NCBI GenBank assembly: GCA_022316685.1
Contig: JAKJHU010000037.1
Coordinates: 21,289,188-21,353,187 of the forward strand
Source: Progne subis subis
Taxonomy: Eukaryota; Chordata; Aves; Passeriformes; Hirundinidae
Direction: 5' to 3'
Length of the DNA: 64,000 bases
The notes beneath the pieces were generated by a model. It was not told the origin of the DNA and did no database searches. It saw only the letters and a program-made list of their open reading frames with translations. Both the position numbers and the translations under genes were made by a program. Shown here piece by piece: positions 38,380 to 48,421 of this stretch. Every line of letters starts with the position of its first letter. Position 1 is the first letter of the stretch.

Positions 38380-38957
38380 CTGTGATTCTTGCGAGCTGCA
38401 GCCCGTGCGGGCGGGCTTTGTGCAGCGGGGATGCCGTAGCCCCCGGCACACCCGCGCCGAGCGGAGATGCTGGGGAGAGCTGGGCGGTGTTCCCTACTGC
38501 GGCTCGGCGCTGTGTAGCCGAGCAGCCCGGCGCGGCGGCTCCTTCAGCAGGAGCCTGAGCCCGACAGCTCCTTGGTGTGGGGAAAAGGCGGACGATGCTG
38601 AGGTACCGGGGCGCGGAGGGCGATGATGGGGCACGGGCCGCCGAGGTCTCGGCCGGTCTCGCACTGGCCGGGCGCACACGCGGCTGTCACGGGCGGCGGT
38701 GGGCAGGGGCACGGCGGCGGTCCCCGCGGGAGAGGCGGCGTTTCTGTGCCGCCCACGGGCGCGGGGGCGGCGGGACCGCCGTGCGCGGCCGGGGGGTGCG
38801 CGGGGGTGCCCCGGCGCTTTGTCTGCGCCCGCGCCGGGCGGGGGCCGCCGAGCGGCTCGGGCCGCTCCGCCGCGGGGGCCGGCGGCCGCCCCGCACTCCC
38901 GGGGCGGGCGGCTCTTTGTGCGGGGGCGCGGGGCGGGGCGGGCCCCTCTCTCCCCCT

Positions 38958-38993
38958 CCCCTGCCTCCCCTGCCTTCCCTGCCGTCCCTGCCC
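38958..38993 (+). repeat. 9-bp pyrimidine-rich tandem repeat, four copies
   Basis: Units CCCCTGCCT, CCCCTGCCT, TCCCTGCCG and TCCCTGCCC follow one another exactly, after a further C/T stretch from 38943. The tract lies inside the CpG island between two GC-box clusters and could bind Sp1/MAZ/CNBP-type factors or form non-B DNA. Confidence 0.85.
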
Positions 38994-39032
38994 GCTGCCG
39001 TCCCCGGGCGCGGCGCGGCGCGGCGCCGGCCG

Positions 39033-39059
39033 GTTGCCATGGCGAGGGGCGGTCACGTG
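39033..39059 (+). promoter_or_regulatory. RFX X-box-like site followed by a CACGTG E-box
   Basis: GTTGCC-AT-GGCGAG at 39033-39046 matches the palindromic RFX X-box (GTTGCCATGGCAAC) at 12 of 14 positions, with a perfect left half. Eight bases later GTCACGTG (39052-39059) contains the CACGTG E-box bound by USF, MYC/MAX and MiT/TFE factors. They lie 140-166 bases before the EB2 start codon, at or just upstream of the expected transcription start. Confidence 0.5.
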
Positions 39060-39083
39060 TGGCGGCGGCGGCGGCGGGGCTGA
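39039..39083 (+). CDS. upstream ORF in the MAPRE2 5' leader, 14 codons
   Basis: The ATG sits in GCCATGG, a strong initiation context (G at -3, G at +4). It reads MARGGHVWRRRRRG and then TGA. The arginine run comes from a (CGG)5 repeat. The stop is 115 bases before the EB2 start, so reinitiation would be possible. It matters only if transcription starts upstream of 39039, which the sequence cannot show. It overlaps the X-box/E-box pair, so these bases may be promoter in one transcript and leader in another. Confidence 0.4.
   Translation: MARGGHVWRRRRRG
39063..39077 (+). repeat. (CGG)5 trinucleotide repeat
   Basis: Five CGG units in the presumed 5' UTR. They code for the arginine run of the upstream ORF. 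This is a repeat class that can vary in length and form stable RNA structure. Confidence 0.9.
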
Positions 39084-39143
39084 CGCGCGGCGGGGCGGGG
39101 CGGGCGGGCGGCGGAGTCGCGGCTGCCGCCACCTTCCGCACAC

Positions 39144-39167
39144 CAGCAGCAGCAGCAGCGGCAGCAG
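39144..39167 (+). repeat. (CAG)5-CGG-(CAG)2 repeat in the 5' leader
   Basis: Seven CAG units with one CGG interruption, 32 bases before the start codon. It is untranslated in the EB2 frame because the EB2 ATG is downstream. Confidence 0.9.
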
Positions 39168-39198
39168 CGCGGGGCTCTGCGGAGCGGCGGGAGCGCCA

Positions 39199-39317
39199 AT
39201 GCCCGGACCGACCCAAGCCCTGTCCCCAAATGGCGAGAACAACAACGACATCATCCAGGATAACGGGACCATCATCCCCTTCAGGAAGCACACGGTGCGG
39301 GGGGAGCGCTCCTACAG
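39199..39317 (+). CDS. MAPRE2: MAPRE2 coding exon 1 (EB2 N-terminal extension)
   Basis: EB2 binds growing microtubule plus ends and has a role in microtubule dynamics, adhesion turnover and mitosis. This exon codes for residues 1-39 and two bases of codon 40. It starts MPGPTQALSPNGENNND and ends HTVRGERSY, the extension that sets EB2 apart from EB1 and EB3. The donor is CAG|GTACTG at 39318. Its phase (2) matches the acceptor at 59582 and rebuilds ...RSY-S-WGMAVN across the junction. The start codon is in weak context (C at -3, C at +4), although the peptide agrees with human EB2 from this Met. From memory, human has two Asn where this copy has one (IIQDNGTII), and Thr7 is Ala here. An out-of-frame ATG lies at 39230. 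The remaining protein (rest of CH domain, linker, EB homology domain, acidic tail) is coded beyond the window. Confidence 0.97.
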
Positions 39318-39899
39318 GTACTGCGGGGGGGCTGCGGCGGCGCGGGGGGCGGTTGCATAAGGCGGGCGGGCTGCAGCCCCCTCCTCTCCCCCCGGCCCCG
39401 CATTGTCCGGCTGCGGTGCGCTCGGCGGATAGGCGGGATGCGTGCGGGGGCTCGCCGCGCCCGGGCGGAAGAAAGGCGGTTAAAAATGACAATTAAAAAA
39501 AGAGAGGGAAAAAAAAAAAAAAAATTAGAGGAGGGGGGGAAATAAAAAGGAAGGCGAGAACGCCCCCCGCGCAGGCAGCCAGCTCCCCTTGGAAAAGAGC
39601 CGCAGCACCTCGCTGCGGATCTCGGAGGGAGGCGGCGCCGCGCGGGAGGCGGCGGGCGCGGATGGCGGGGCGCGGGCAGCCCCCGCCCGGCCGGGAGAAC
39701 CGCACCGGGAGAACCGCACCGGGCAGTGCCCGCCCCCCGCACGCCGGGGCGGGGGTGACAGCCGCCCCCCGCTCCTCGGGGCGGGGGTGACAGTTCTCCC
39801 CGTGCCTGCGCGGGGGAGGGCGGCTCCATCCCCGCCCCCCGCTCCCCGCCTGCCCCATTTTGTGTTTATTTATCGTCTCTCGTTTGGGGGGGGACACCC

Positions 39900-40470
39900 G
39901 TCTTTTGTCGCAGTTGTAGGCATTTTTGATGAATCGTTTGGCATGCGTTGCTGGCAGCGCTTCTGCATTAACATCTCTGACAATATGTTCCGGCAGATAA
40001 GCTCATTAAAATTGTTTGCATTGTTTGATAAGGGTCGCGGCGCAGCCCGGAACGCAACTGGTTTGATGTGCTCCTTGCTGCCGACTCGAAGGGCGATAAT
40101 ACGGCCGGTGGCTCCTTATGTCAATATACAGTTATTTTAAATGCTGCCTGGATGACAGCAAGCAGTGCCTCTGCAGAGAACACGCCCCTTAAAGCTCATT
40201 TTCGAGCAGCAGGAAATGATGCTGCTCTCAAATATCTGACTGAAGTGGCGAGTTGTAAGCTCGAATACATGAAAACAAACGTGGATGACTTGGCTCGTTT
40301 GTCTGAAGAAAATCACAGTATTTTTTTCTTCTGCTGAGGAATAACGGAGCTGCTACCGGCATTTGGCCATTAATAACCTTAACAGTGAATCTCACTGTTG
40401 ATCACACACTGACGGGCGAGCCCGAAATTCGTCGGAGATCCCAGTGTGTGGTTAGTTTGAATTGCACAAA
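39900..40470. promoter_or_regulatory. CpG-retaining patch beside the promoter
   Basis: Past the edge of the GC-rich island the base composition drops to moderate, yet CpGs remain frequent (GAATCGTTTGG, GGGTCGCGGCGC, ATACGGCCGG, TTCGTCGGAG). This suggests germline hypomethylation or selection. An 89-codon open frame (40068-40337) of protein-like composition runs through it, but it resembles no family and I do not call it a gene. Confidence 0.35.
40381..40450. other. paired inverted repeats, potential structured element
   Basis: Two perfect stems lie side by side. AACAGTGA (40381-40388) pairs with TCACTGTT (40392-40399) across a 3-base loop. CACACACTG (40403-40411) pairs with CAGTGTGTG (40442-40450). 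Inside the second, CGGGC-GA-GCCCG (40413-40424) is a third small hairpin. They sit in the CpG-retaining patch of intron 1. Whether they act as RNA or as protein-binding DNA is unknown. Confidence 0.6.
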
Positions 40471-41217
40471 ATCCGGTGTGTCTCTCTCTGAAACTGCTTA
40501 TACTTTGTGCCGTAGAGCCCCCGTGCACACATTTAGCACAGAGTAGCAAAATTGCTTTTGCAAGGACCTATTTCTACTTGCAGAAAGCCTGGAGATCTCA
40601 CTTCCTATATCTAAATTTCAGCTGAGTAGTACAAGATTCTGTTTTAGGGGAAAGCTGTATTTCCATTCTGCAGCTAAGCAGAAATATTAAATAGATTTGA
40701 AATATCGTGCATCAACCTTTAGTTATTCTGACAGGTCATAGGTACCATCGATTGCTAACTTGTTTCCTTTAGACGAGTTCTTTGGAAAACCTCTGTTACA
40801 CGGGGTTCTCCCTCTTTCTTTTTCAGTAGGTTTGTATGTGTTTTTCTGCAGTCATCAACAAGTCAGTTTCCTTGTCCTTTTGCCTGTCATGTCATACATT
40901 GAATTATGTCTAGAAAAGACATTTTGTGAGGCTGCTGTGTTCAGTAAGTGGTGACAGGAATAACTGTATCACTTGCCCAGTTTTCCAGAAATTGTGAAGA
41001 TACTCTGCATCTGAATAGCCTTTCCTCCAGAGTACTCCTTGGTCTTTTAGGGATTTGTATCCATTTTTATCCCTCTCTAGAGCAATATAAAGGAATACAG
41101 GACTACTGATGTTGCATGTTATTTTGGGGCAGCAAATAAGTAATCCAGTTCTACGTATTTCAGAAATAAACCTTTAATGCACAAATAAAAATTTCCACTG
41201 GGGAATTCTACTTAGGC

Positions 41218-41306
41218 TGGTGTGGGTTTTTTTGGTGGGTTTTTATTTTTTGTTTGTTTGTTTGTTTTTTTGGGTTTTTGTTTTGTTTTGTTTGTTTGTT
41301 TGTTTT
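41218..41306 (+). repeat. G/T tract, (TTTG)n and (TTTTG)n
   Basis: Nearly pure G/T over about 90 bases with a single A near 41245. Same class as 8359 and 42621. Confidence 0.88.
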
Positions 41307-42620
41307 CCTTTTGGAAACTTCCCATGTTCTGCAGAGTCATAACTCCCATATCTTTTGATTTCTTCCATTCTCCGGGAGAAAGGGAGAATGATACTTAACT
41401 CGCTTCCATCTGTAGCTGAAGTCCTTTAGGAAGTAAATGTCAAGCATAACAGAAGGGAAACATTACAGAAAATACGTGAAGACTGGTGAAACTTCTTGAT
41501 ACTGGAAAAAAATGGCTTTTAACTTCCATGACAGCCTTTAGTAGCTAGGCAAGTTCTGTCCTTCTTCAGCGTGAGTGGCAGCTGGAGATCACTGGGTTCA
41601 GCAGATGAATTCCATCACTTTAGTGCCTGTTGCCAGACTGGACTGTCAGTGCCATTCCTGACTTCTGGAGCAGCTTGTAGGACCTCACTGTATGACACAT
41701 CAAGTTGCTATGCCTCAGATTGTTGGGCTGGCTTCTTCCATCTAGGAATATGGAATAAATATGTCATTAAACACACCCTGGAGCTTCACAGCAGATGAGC
41801 AGTTGTACAAAGCTAAAACACTTCTGCCCCATTAGCTTAGGAGCTTTGCTCCTAGGTTAACCTGCATCTGCCATATGAGTAAACGTTCAGTATTTGCCTT
41901 TCAATCCTTCTCTCCTGTAGTAACAGAAATGCTTTCTCATTTTACAACTTTTAACGTGTTCCGTTTCGTAAATATTTTAAAACAGAAGTAGGCTTTACTG
42001 ATCAGAAAATTTGTGTTCATCAGGTTAGATATTCTCATACCTAAAAAAAACCCTTTGCTATTTCTAATACCAGGTTTTACCAAAAATTATATCCAAATTC
42101 TGAAGCAGATTTAAAAACAGCTGCAGGTTGCACTATTTTGCAGACTAGGAAGCTGACATGGAAGGAGCTGCTGTAAGTTGTGCACAGAGTTGAGGATGCA
42201 GCAGGGAATTGAGCCTATACCACAAGTCCCAGCCATGTGCTCTCTATGCAAAGCCACAAATAGTTTTCCCAAGTCTTCCAAAGGACATATTATATTTTGC
42301 AGACTGGGACATACAGGCCCAAGGTGTTAAGTTTCTCATCCAGCTTTACTTAGCTGGTAAATAGAAACCAGGCACTTTGGCATAAAATGTAGTCACAGGG
42401 TGATGTTACCTTTCGGAATTAATAACTGTAGTGAACTGCTGTTTCATGTGCTTCCGATCTGGAGACTGTTTAAAATTTGGTACTGAGGTGTCTTTTTGTT
42501 TGCCCAAAGAAGACTTTGGGTAATTTCTAGGAACAGCATTACATTTAATGATACTTTAACTTCTGTGTTCAAAGATGGCTGAAAAAATTAATTGAGAAAC
42601 CAAATCAACAGCTATGTGGA

Positions 42621-42797
42621 GGTTTGGGGGGTTTTTTTTGTTTTGTTGGGGTTTTTTTGTTGTTGTTGTTGTTGTTTTGTTTGTTTGTTTGTTTGTTTTT
42701 TTTGTTTTTGTTTTTGTTTTTGTTTTTAAATAAGACATGTTTGCAATTTTGTTGTTGTTGGTGGGGGGTTTTTTTTGTTTGTTGGTTTGGTTTTTTG
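42621..42797 (+). repeat. G/T-only tract in two blocks
   Basis: Bases 42621-42727 are exclusively G and T. They pass from (TTG)n through (TTTG)n to (TTTTTG)n. After a 19-base spacer, 42747-42797 repeats the pattern with a G6 run. This is the most ordered of the G/T tracts and is simple sequence without coding value. Confidence 0.95.
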
Positions 42798-45700
42798 CCA
42801 GACTCCAGGTATCTTGTGTGGTTGATCAGCTCATCATATTTTTAAAAGCTAATGTATTAAGAGTGAGTGCTTCTTGGTTCAAATGGCATACCTAGTCTAA
42901 ACCACCATGGTCCTAAAGAAACAAACTCTTTGTTGTACCTTCCTTTGCAGGATACTGTGCTTAATTTCCACCTTGTCTCTGTGTGTTGCTAGAAAAATGT
43001 TTTTCTGGTCCTCCATTCCCTGGCTATATTTAGTTTTATACCCAGAACTTGCGTGAAGCAGAGGGGAAGGAGCCGACTTCCTGATTATTTTTCTTCAAAT
43101 CACTAGGCCAAAAGGAAAGAGTATTTCTGTTTTCATTTTTATCTATGAGTGTGTACCTTTCTAATGTTATCTGTTTTAAATATTTATTTTTCCTAAGTGT
43201 TGTCTTCATTCTAGAAATCATTGTGTAAGCAGATGAGTGATGGTGCTGTGCATAATAATGAAAGCTAGACAGCAACGGTGATTTCCTCACCCACTGCTGG
43301 AATAAGTTGTGGAGCATTACAGAGCATATCTGGCTGCCTTTTACAGCAGTATGAGCTGATAACTTCCATGCCAAAAGTCAAGTTTTACGTTAAAGCAAAA
43401 TCTGTTTTGGTCTTTGCCTTCCAAAGTCCCAGTGAATTGCCGGATGCAGGCTGCCCCTGGCAGCGGAGAGCATCCTTCCTTCGGCAGGAGCTGCCCCTGT
43501 CTCTGGTGGCTCTGTGCCTTCCACATGTGTGGCTTTACTCAGGGTTCAAAGGGAGACCTATGAGGCTTTGCCTTACTCTGGGCAGAAGGAATTTCTTGCT
43601 GTAAAATTAGGTTCCGCTCAATATGGTAAGCAGGTAGCTACACCGAAGAAAAAAAGACCATTTGTGTTGATAAAATTAATATATAAAGGCCCAAGCTTGA
43701 GAACTGGGGAGATGATACAGAGTAAAAGCAGTGAGTTGTCTTCTCGCTTCACAGTGCAGATAGGTGTGACTTCTGAAGCTGTACACACCAGTCAAAGCAA
43801 ATGCTATTAAATATCTTAGTAAGTGAATCTTTATTTTCAGAGGCATTTGGTCTTGACCTAACAGTTTTATTGCAGATTATGAGAAGTTTGCCCTAGATTT
43901 CATTGAAAGCAGGAAAAAGGCAGTAACAAATGTTAAAAAAAAAAATCAACAAACTAACATAAATTACACCCCATAAATCTGGCCTGTGCTTTTCTAAAAG
44001 TTGCGATACAACTACAACTTGACTCTTGTCTGCCAAGCATCTGGATTGCAACGAGATAGTTGCTATCAGGGAGAAGACCTGATGACTTAGAGCCAGCAGC
44101 AGCTTACTAGCCAGCATTAAAGAGGGACCACGGCAGAAATCTTTCCTTGATTCCTGTCAGCTTAGGTACCCTCTATTTTCTCTTTCACTTTCATAAAGCT
44201 GTCTTCCTATTGCTGCCACTGCTGTTCTTCTTTAATCTTGTTTTCTGCTTAGGGACTTGTACTCTGCTTAGAGAGAGCTGTTTTGGTGAGAATTTTCTGT
44301 GGGGCAGATCCAGCTCTCCAAAAGCACAGGGTTGAAACTGTCTCAAGAAAACTGGGAATCACATGGGAATGCATGTAAAAGTCTCTGAGGGTTAGGAGGG
44401 ATGACTCTGCTCAATACTGCACCAGTAGTTTGAAACTGAGCTAGTTCCTGCCTGCGTTATTGGGATATCTCTGTTGACCTGGATTTTGATCTTCCTTGAA
44501 GGAAATGCCTTCATAGTGTTTTGGGGGCTGGAGGTATTTGTTTAAATCAGGGGCTAAGAGGGAGGTAGCTTTTTGGGGATTGGGGAGAGAGGGGAGAAAA
44601 CACTCCACAGACAGCCCAGTTTGCGTAAGGGAATTGAGGTGATTTTCAGAGAGCAGGAACTCCTCAGCTTACACCCAAGTGCTCTCACCATAAAGGTCTT
44701 AGAACGCCTAATTTGCACCCAGCCTCCGTGGGTTTCAGAAACATCCTGTAGGTGGGAGGCTGCATTCTGGTTTTTGTTGTGTGATGTGGTTTTTTTTAAA
44801 CTACCTTGTTGAGCTGCATAGCAACAGCAATGTTTTTTTGGCATATTAGCAGAAAAAAGGAGCAAGTTTGGGACACGTGAGAACTGAACCCGATGCTGGT
44901 GCTTTCAGAAACAGACATTTTGGCTTCTGCCTAGTGTCTTCAATCTAGTCTTCCTAGAAAACAGGCACTGAAAAATACGCTGCGTTGTCAAAGAAAGGTG
45001 ATTTGGAGGTGGGGCTGTGGAGCAAGAGACCTTGATTAAAGCTATTTCTTTGGCTCATTTGAGGGAGATGCAGTTACCTCATCTGCACCACAGGGATGTT
45101 CTTCCAGGGGGCACACCTGGACTAACCTTTTGTGATACAAAACTTCTTTTGGGAGCCACTAAGAAAACAAAATGTGTGGTAGGTCTACATTTCAAGCCTT
45201 GGCATTTGAATGTGTGACTCTGTAAAAATATCTTCAGAGGTTTTGGAGTTTAGTGGGGAGGTTAGTTTAATTTGACAGTCTCTTCTCCTTCCTCATGCCC
45301 AAAGCTAATTATAGCAAAGGCTTGGTAAGGAAGCAGATAAAGTAGTGTGCCAGCTTTTCATTTTGGAAGTGCAACTTTCAGCCTTTGTTTGCTAATTGAA
45401 AACGAGTGCTCTCGCCACATCTGTTCTCAATCACGCCAACCACTGAGTGGGATGGCACGAAGGCTGTGGCGCGGTGGCAGCAGAAGCGAGGCTCGCGCTG
45501 TGCCGGGACGGCGTTTGGCTGCTTGCATCCTCCTCACTCCCTGAATCCTGGCCTCCAGCTAGCAGCACTGATCGCTCACTTCCAGGATCAGTGCTAGGGA
45601 ATGTAAATGGGAAACATCCGTGTTTCTTCTGAGGATGGTGTGTAGCTGTTTGGATCTTGCTCAGATCTCTGCTCCCTGACTCACCGATAAAGCATCTTCT

Positions 45701-47159
45701 TCGTATTGTTTCATTTCAGTTAGGTGGGAGGGGAAAGGGAATATCAGCTATAAAAGTTTACTAAACATGTATTTAACTGCTGAGGTTTAAAAAGAGTGGG
45801 AGGGTTTTTATTATTTTTAGCACAATTCTACTGTTTTGTGCTATTAAATATTTAATTCAAGATTAAAATCTTGCCTGTGATATTTTGACAAAAGTGTGTT
45901 TAGTTTTCTAGTGGTATACTAAGATATCAAATATTTTGTAGAGAAGGCTCTGTGTACTGAAAGCACACCCATTAAATGTCTCAGTGTAACCACTCTGAAA
46001 TAATTTCTTGTTTCCCATAGAGCCCCATGATTAGCGAAGGGTGCCTTTGTGTTAAATGTGTAAAATGTGTTAAATGTGCCTTTGCTTTTTGCTATGCTGT
46101 CCAAACAGGAAGTGTAAACATTCATCAGTGAATCGAGACTTAAGGATGTAGCTTCCGTAGGAAATCCTACAACTGTGCCATATCATTCTGCCTGGAGAGA
46201 AATCTGCTACGCAGGTTGTGCTGTTGATCTTCTGGCCTTGTGTGTGAGCACCTTGCATTGTACGGTTTCAGAGGCTTAATTTTTGATATTATGTTTCTTG
46301 GCGATTTGGAACCCTGAGAGAGATCTCAGTGGAACCCTTAGTTGAGATTTGTACACTTCAGTTTTATCTTTTAGGAGCGACTCAAGTGGATTTTCTCCTT
46401 TAGAGAAGGGTTCCTTAGTACCATACGGATTTCCTACCCAAGCAGCTGTAATTATTCAGAGATGCACATGAATGCAAATTCTTTCCTGTCACTCTGGAAT
46501 GCAGTGTTGAAGCTCAGAAGGGCTTGCTGGCAGTATGTATTAAACAATTTTCAGGGAATGAAAATTCATTTTAGGCAAATCTTACACAGTTGTTATGCTT
46601 CGCCTCTTAAGGTTAATCTCTGTGGAGCTGGTCCAGTAATATCATGGATAGGAAGCACTGAAATATTTGAAGTAGAATACTCATTTGTTTTACTTACGGA
46701 TTCAGTGTTACACAAATCATAGCTTGTTAAAATAACTATAGAATCTATGAGTAATTGTTTGTATGGAAGTGGAACACATAACGCAGTGATATGAAAGTCC
46801 CACGGGAGCTTGTGTATACAGAAAGACCATGGTGTGTAGGAGTGCTGAGAACAGGGAAGCGGTGGTAATTGGTTGGATAGAAGGAATACATTTTCCCCAA
46901 AGACAGCATTCAGTTGTAATTAGTCATTCTGTTGGAAACCTTGCTATGCAGAATGGTGTTTGTTATATTTTATTGAATTGAATTGTTTGGGATCCATATC
47001 GCTGCTTGCCCATAATAACATTTCAAAGTTATACATGATGTAGGTTCTGAATCAGGGTCTAAGTACACTGTTTTCGGTCATATTGTGCTAGTTGTCAGAT
47101 TCAAGGAGGCATAAGAAATACCATATTTTTATTTTTTAACTTTGTTTAATATATTTGCA

Positions 47160-47561
47160 ATGAAGACAGGCTGAGACACCTGAGGTTACTCAGCCTGGAG
47201 AAGAGAAGGCTCCTGGGAGACCTTAGAACAACCTTCCAGTACCTAAAGGGGGCTTGCAAGAGAGCTGGAGAGGGACTTTTTACAAGGGTATGCAGTTGTA
47301 AGACAAAGGGCAGTTGCTTCAAACTGAGAATATGTTTAGATTAGGTATTAAGAATAAAGTCTTTACTGTGGGGTGATGAGACACTGAAACGTGTTGCACA
47401 GAGAAGCTGTGCATGCCCCGTTTCTGGAAATGTTCAGGACCAGGTTGCATGGGGGCTTTGAGCAGCCTGGTCTAATGAAAGGTGTTGCTGCCTGTGGCAG
47501 AAGGGCTAGAACTATGTGATCTTTAAGGTCTCTTCCAACCCAAGCCATTTTGTTATTCTGC
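47160..47561 (+). mobile_element. CR1 LINE fragment, 3' end
   Basis: Runs in CR1 order: 'ctcagcctggagaagagaag', 'ccttccagtacctaaag', 'agtctttactgtgggg', 'tttgagcagcctggtctaat', 'ggtctcttccaaccca' and a final 'tgttattctg'. The end is preserved and the 5' part is missing. It gives no coding frame. Confidence 0.93.
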
Positions 47562-47744
47562 ATATTTCTGCCTGTAGAGGTTTGGCTCTCTAGTGCACAT
47601 TTTTGATCTGTGGTTCCCAAGTATGAAATGAGTTCCACAGCAGCAGGGATGCTGTCGAACTGCCTTGTCTCTCAAGCAGCTCTATTTTTAATATGGTGAG
47701 GTGTTTTTTTCCACTACCACATTATGCACACCCCCTAGTTGTTC

Positions 47745-48421
47745 CTGAAGGGTTACACAGTGTGGACCTGGTGGTGCTGGTGAAGAAGATGAACATGAGT
47801 CAGCAGAGTACTCTCCCAGGGAAGAAGGCCAAGCCCATGCTGGGCTGCATTGGCAGGCAGGTAGCCAGCAGCTCTGGGGAAGTGATTCTTCCCCTCTGGT
47901 GCTTCTGAGACCACATCTCACATACCATGTCTGGATTTGGCCTCTCCACTTTGAGAGAGCCAATGACACACTGAAGGGAGTGTGGCAGAGGGACACCAGG
48001 ATGGTCAGGGGGCTGGAGCTTGTCACCTGTGTTTGGTCAGTCTGGATAGGAGCCAGCTCGAGAGAGGGAAAAATCTCACTGCAGTCTTATCTGGCTAGTG
48101 GGAGACTGAGTGTAAAGAAGATGGAGCCAAGCTCTTCTCTGAAGAAAGAGAAAGCGTGAGAGGCAATGGCCGTCAGCAGCTGCAGCAGTAAAAGTACTTT
48201 GGATATTGGGAGAAATGTTTACACAGCCGGGACGGTCAGACACCAGAAGTTACCCAAAGGGGCTGTGGAATATCTGTCCTTGGAGAGACTTGAAACTGGG
48301 ACAAATGGGACCACTGGCAGCCTTCTCTTGCTGTTTCTGCAGTGACTGGGAGGCTGGAGCAGATCTCTCTTGAGTTCCCTACTTGTCTGAGTCAGTTTAT
48401 GATCCCATTCTGTGACTCTAA
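47745..48421 (+). mobile_element. CR1 LINE fragment, longer and older
   Basis: Starts around 'ggacctggtggtgctggt', then 'gaacatgagtcagcagagta', 'gtgattcttcccctctgg', 'atggtcagggggctggagct' and 'ggagccaagctcttctctg', ending 'cccattctgtgactcta'. It is the same orientation as the copy that ends 180 bases upstream, but it keeps more of the 5' side and is more diverged. This suggests two independent insertions. Confidence 0.88.

Larger units (their letters stand above)
38380..39900 (+). promoter_or_regulatory. MAPRE2: CpG island promoter of MAPRE2
   Basis: From about 38380 composition changes abruptly from AT-rich to very GC- and CpG-rich, and it falls back after about 39850. The island covers the presumed core promoter, the 5' UTR, coding exon 1 and the first 500 bases of intron 1. 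Visible elements are GC boxes (GGGGCGGGGC type) near 38930 and 39091-39110, a pyrimidine tandem repeat at 38958, an X-box-like site at 39033 and an E-box at 39054. I see no TATA box, as usual for a broad housekeeping-type promoter. The transcription start cannot be fixed from sequence, but 38.9-39.1 kb is most likely. Very long overlapping open frames on both strands here are due to base composition. Confidence 0.92.

Noticed and set aside
38494..39492. Minus-strand 332-codon open frame, and other 110-265-codon frames on both strands across the CpG island
   Set aside because: All lie in extremely GC-rich DNA where stop codons are rare. They are Pro/Ala/Arg/Gly-rich without domains, and they overlap the true MAPRE2 exon 1 in other frames.
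40068..40337. 89-codon frame in intron 1 with protein-like composition
   Set aside because: It sits in a CpG-retaining noncoding patch, matches no family I know and lacks a good start context. Kept only as part of a noncoding finding.
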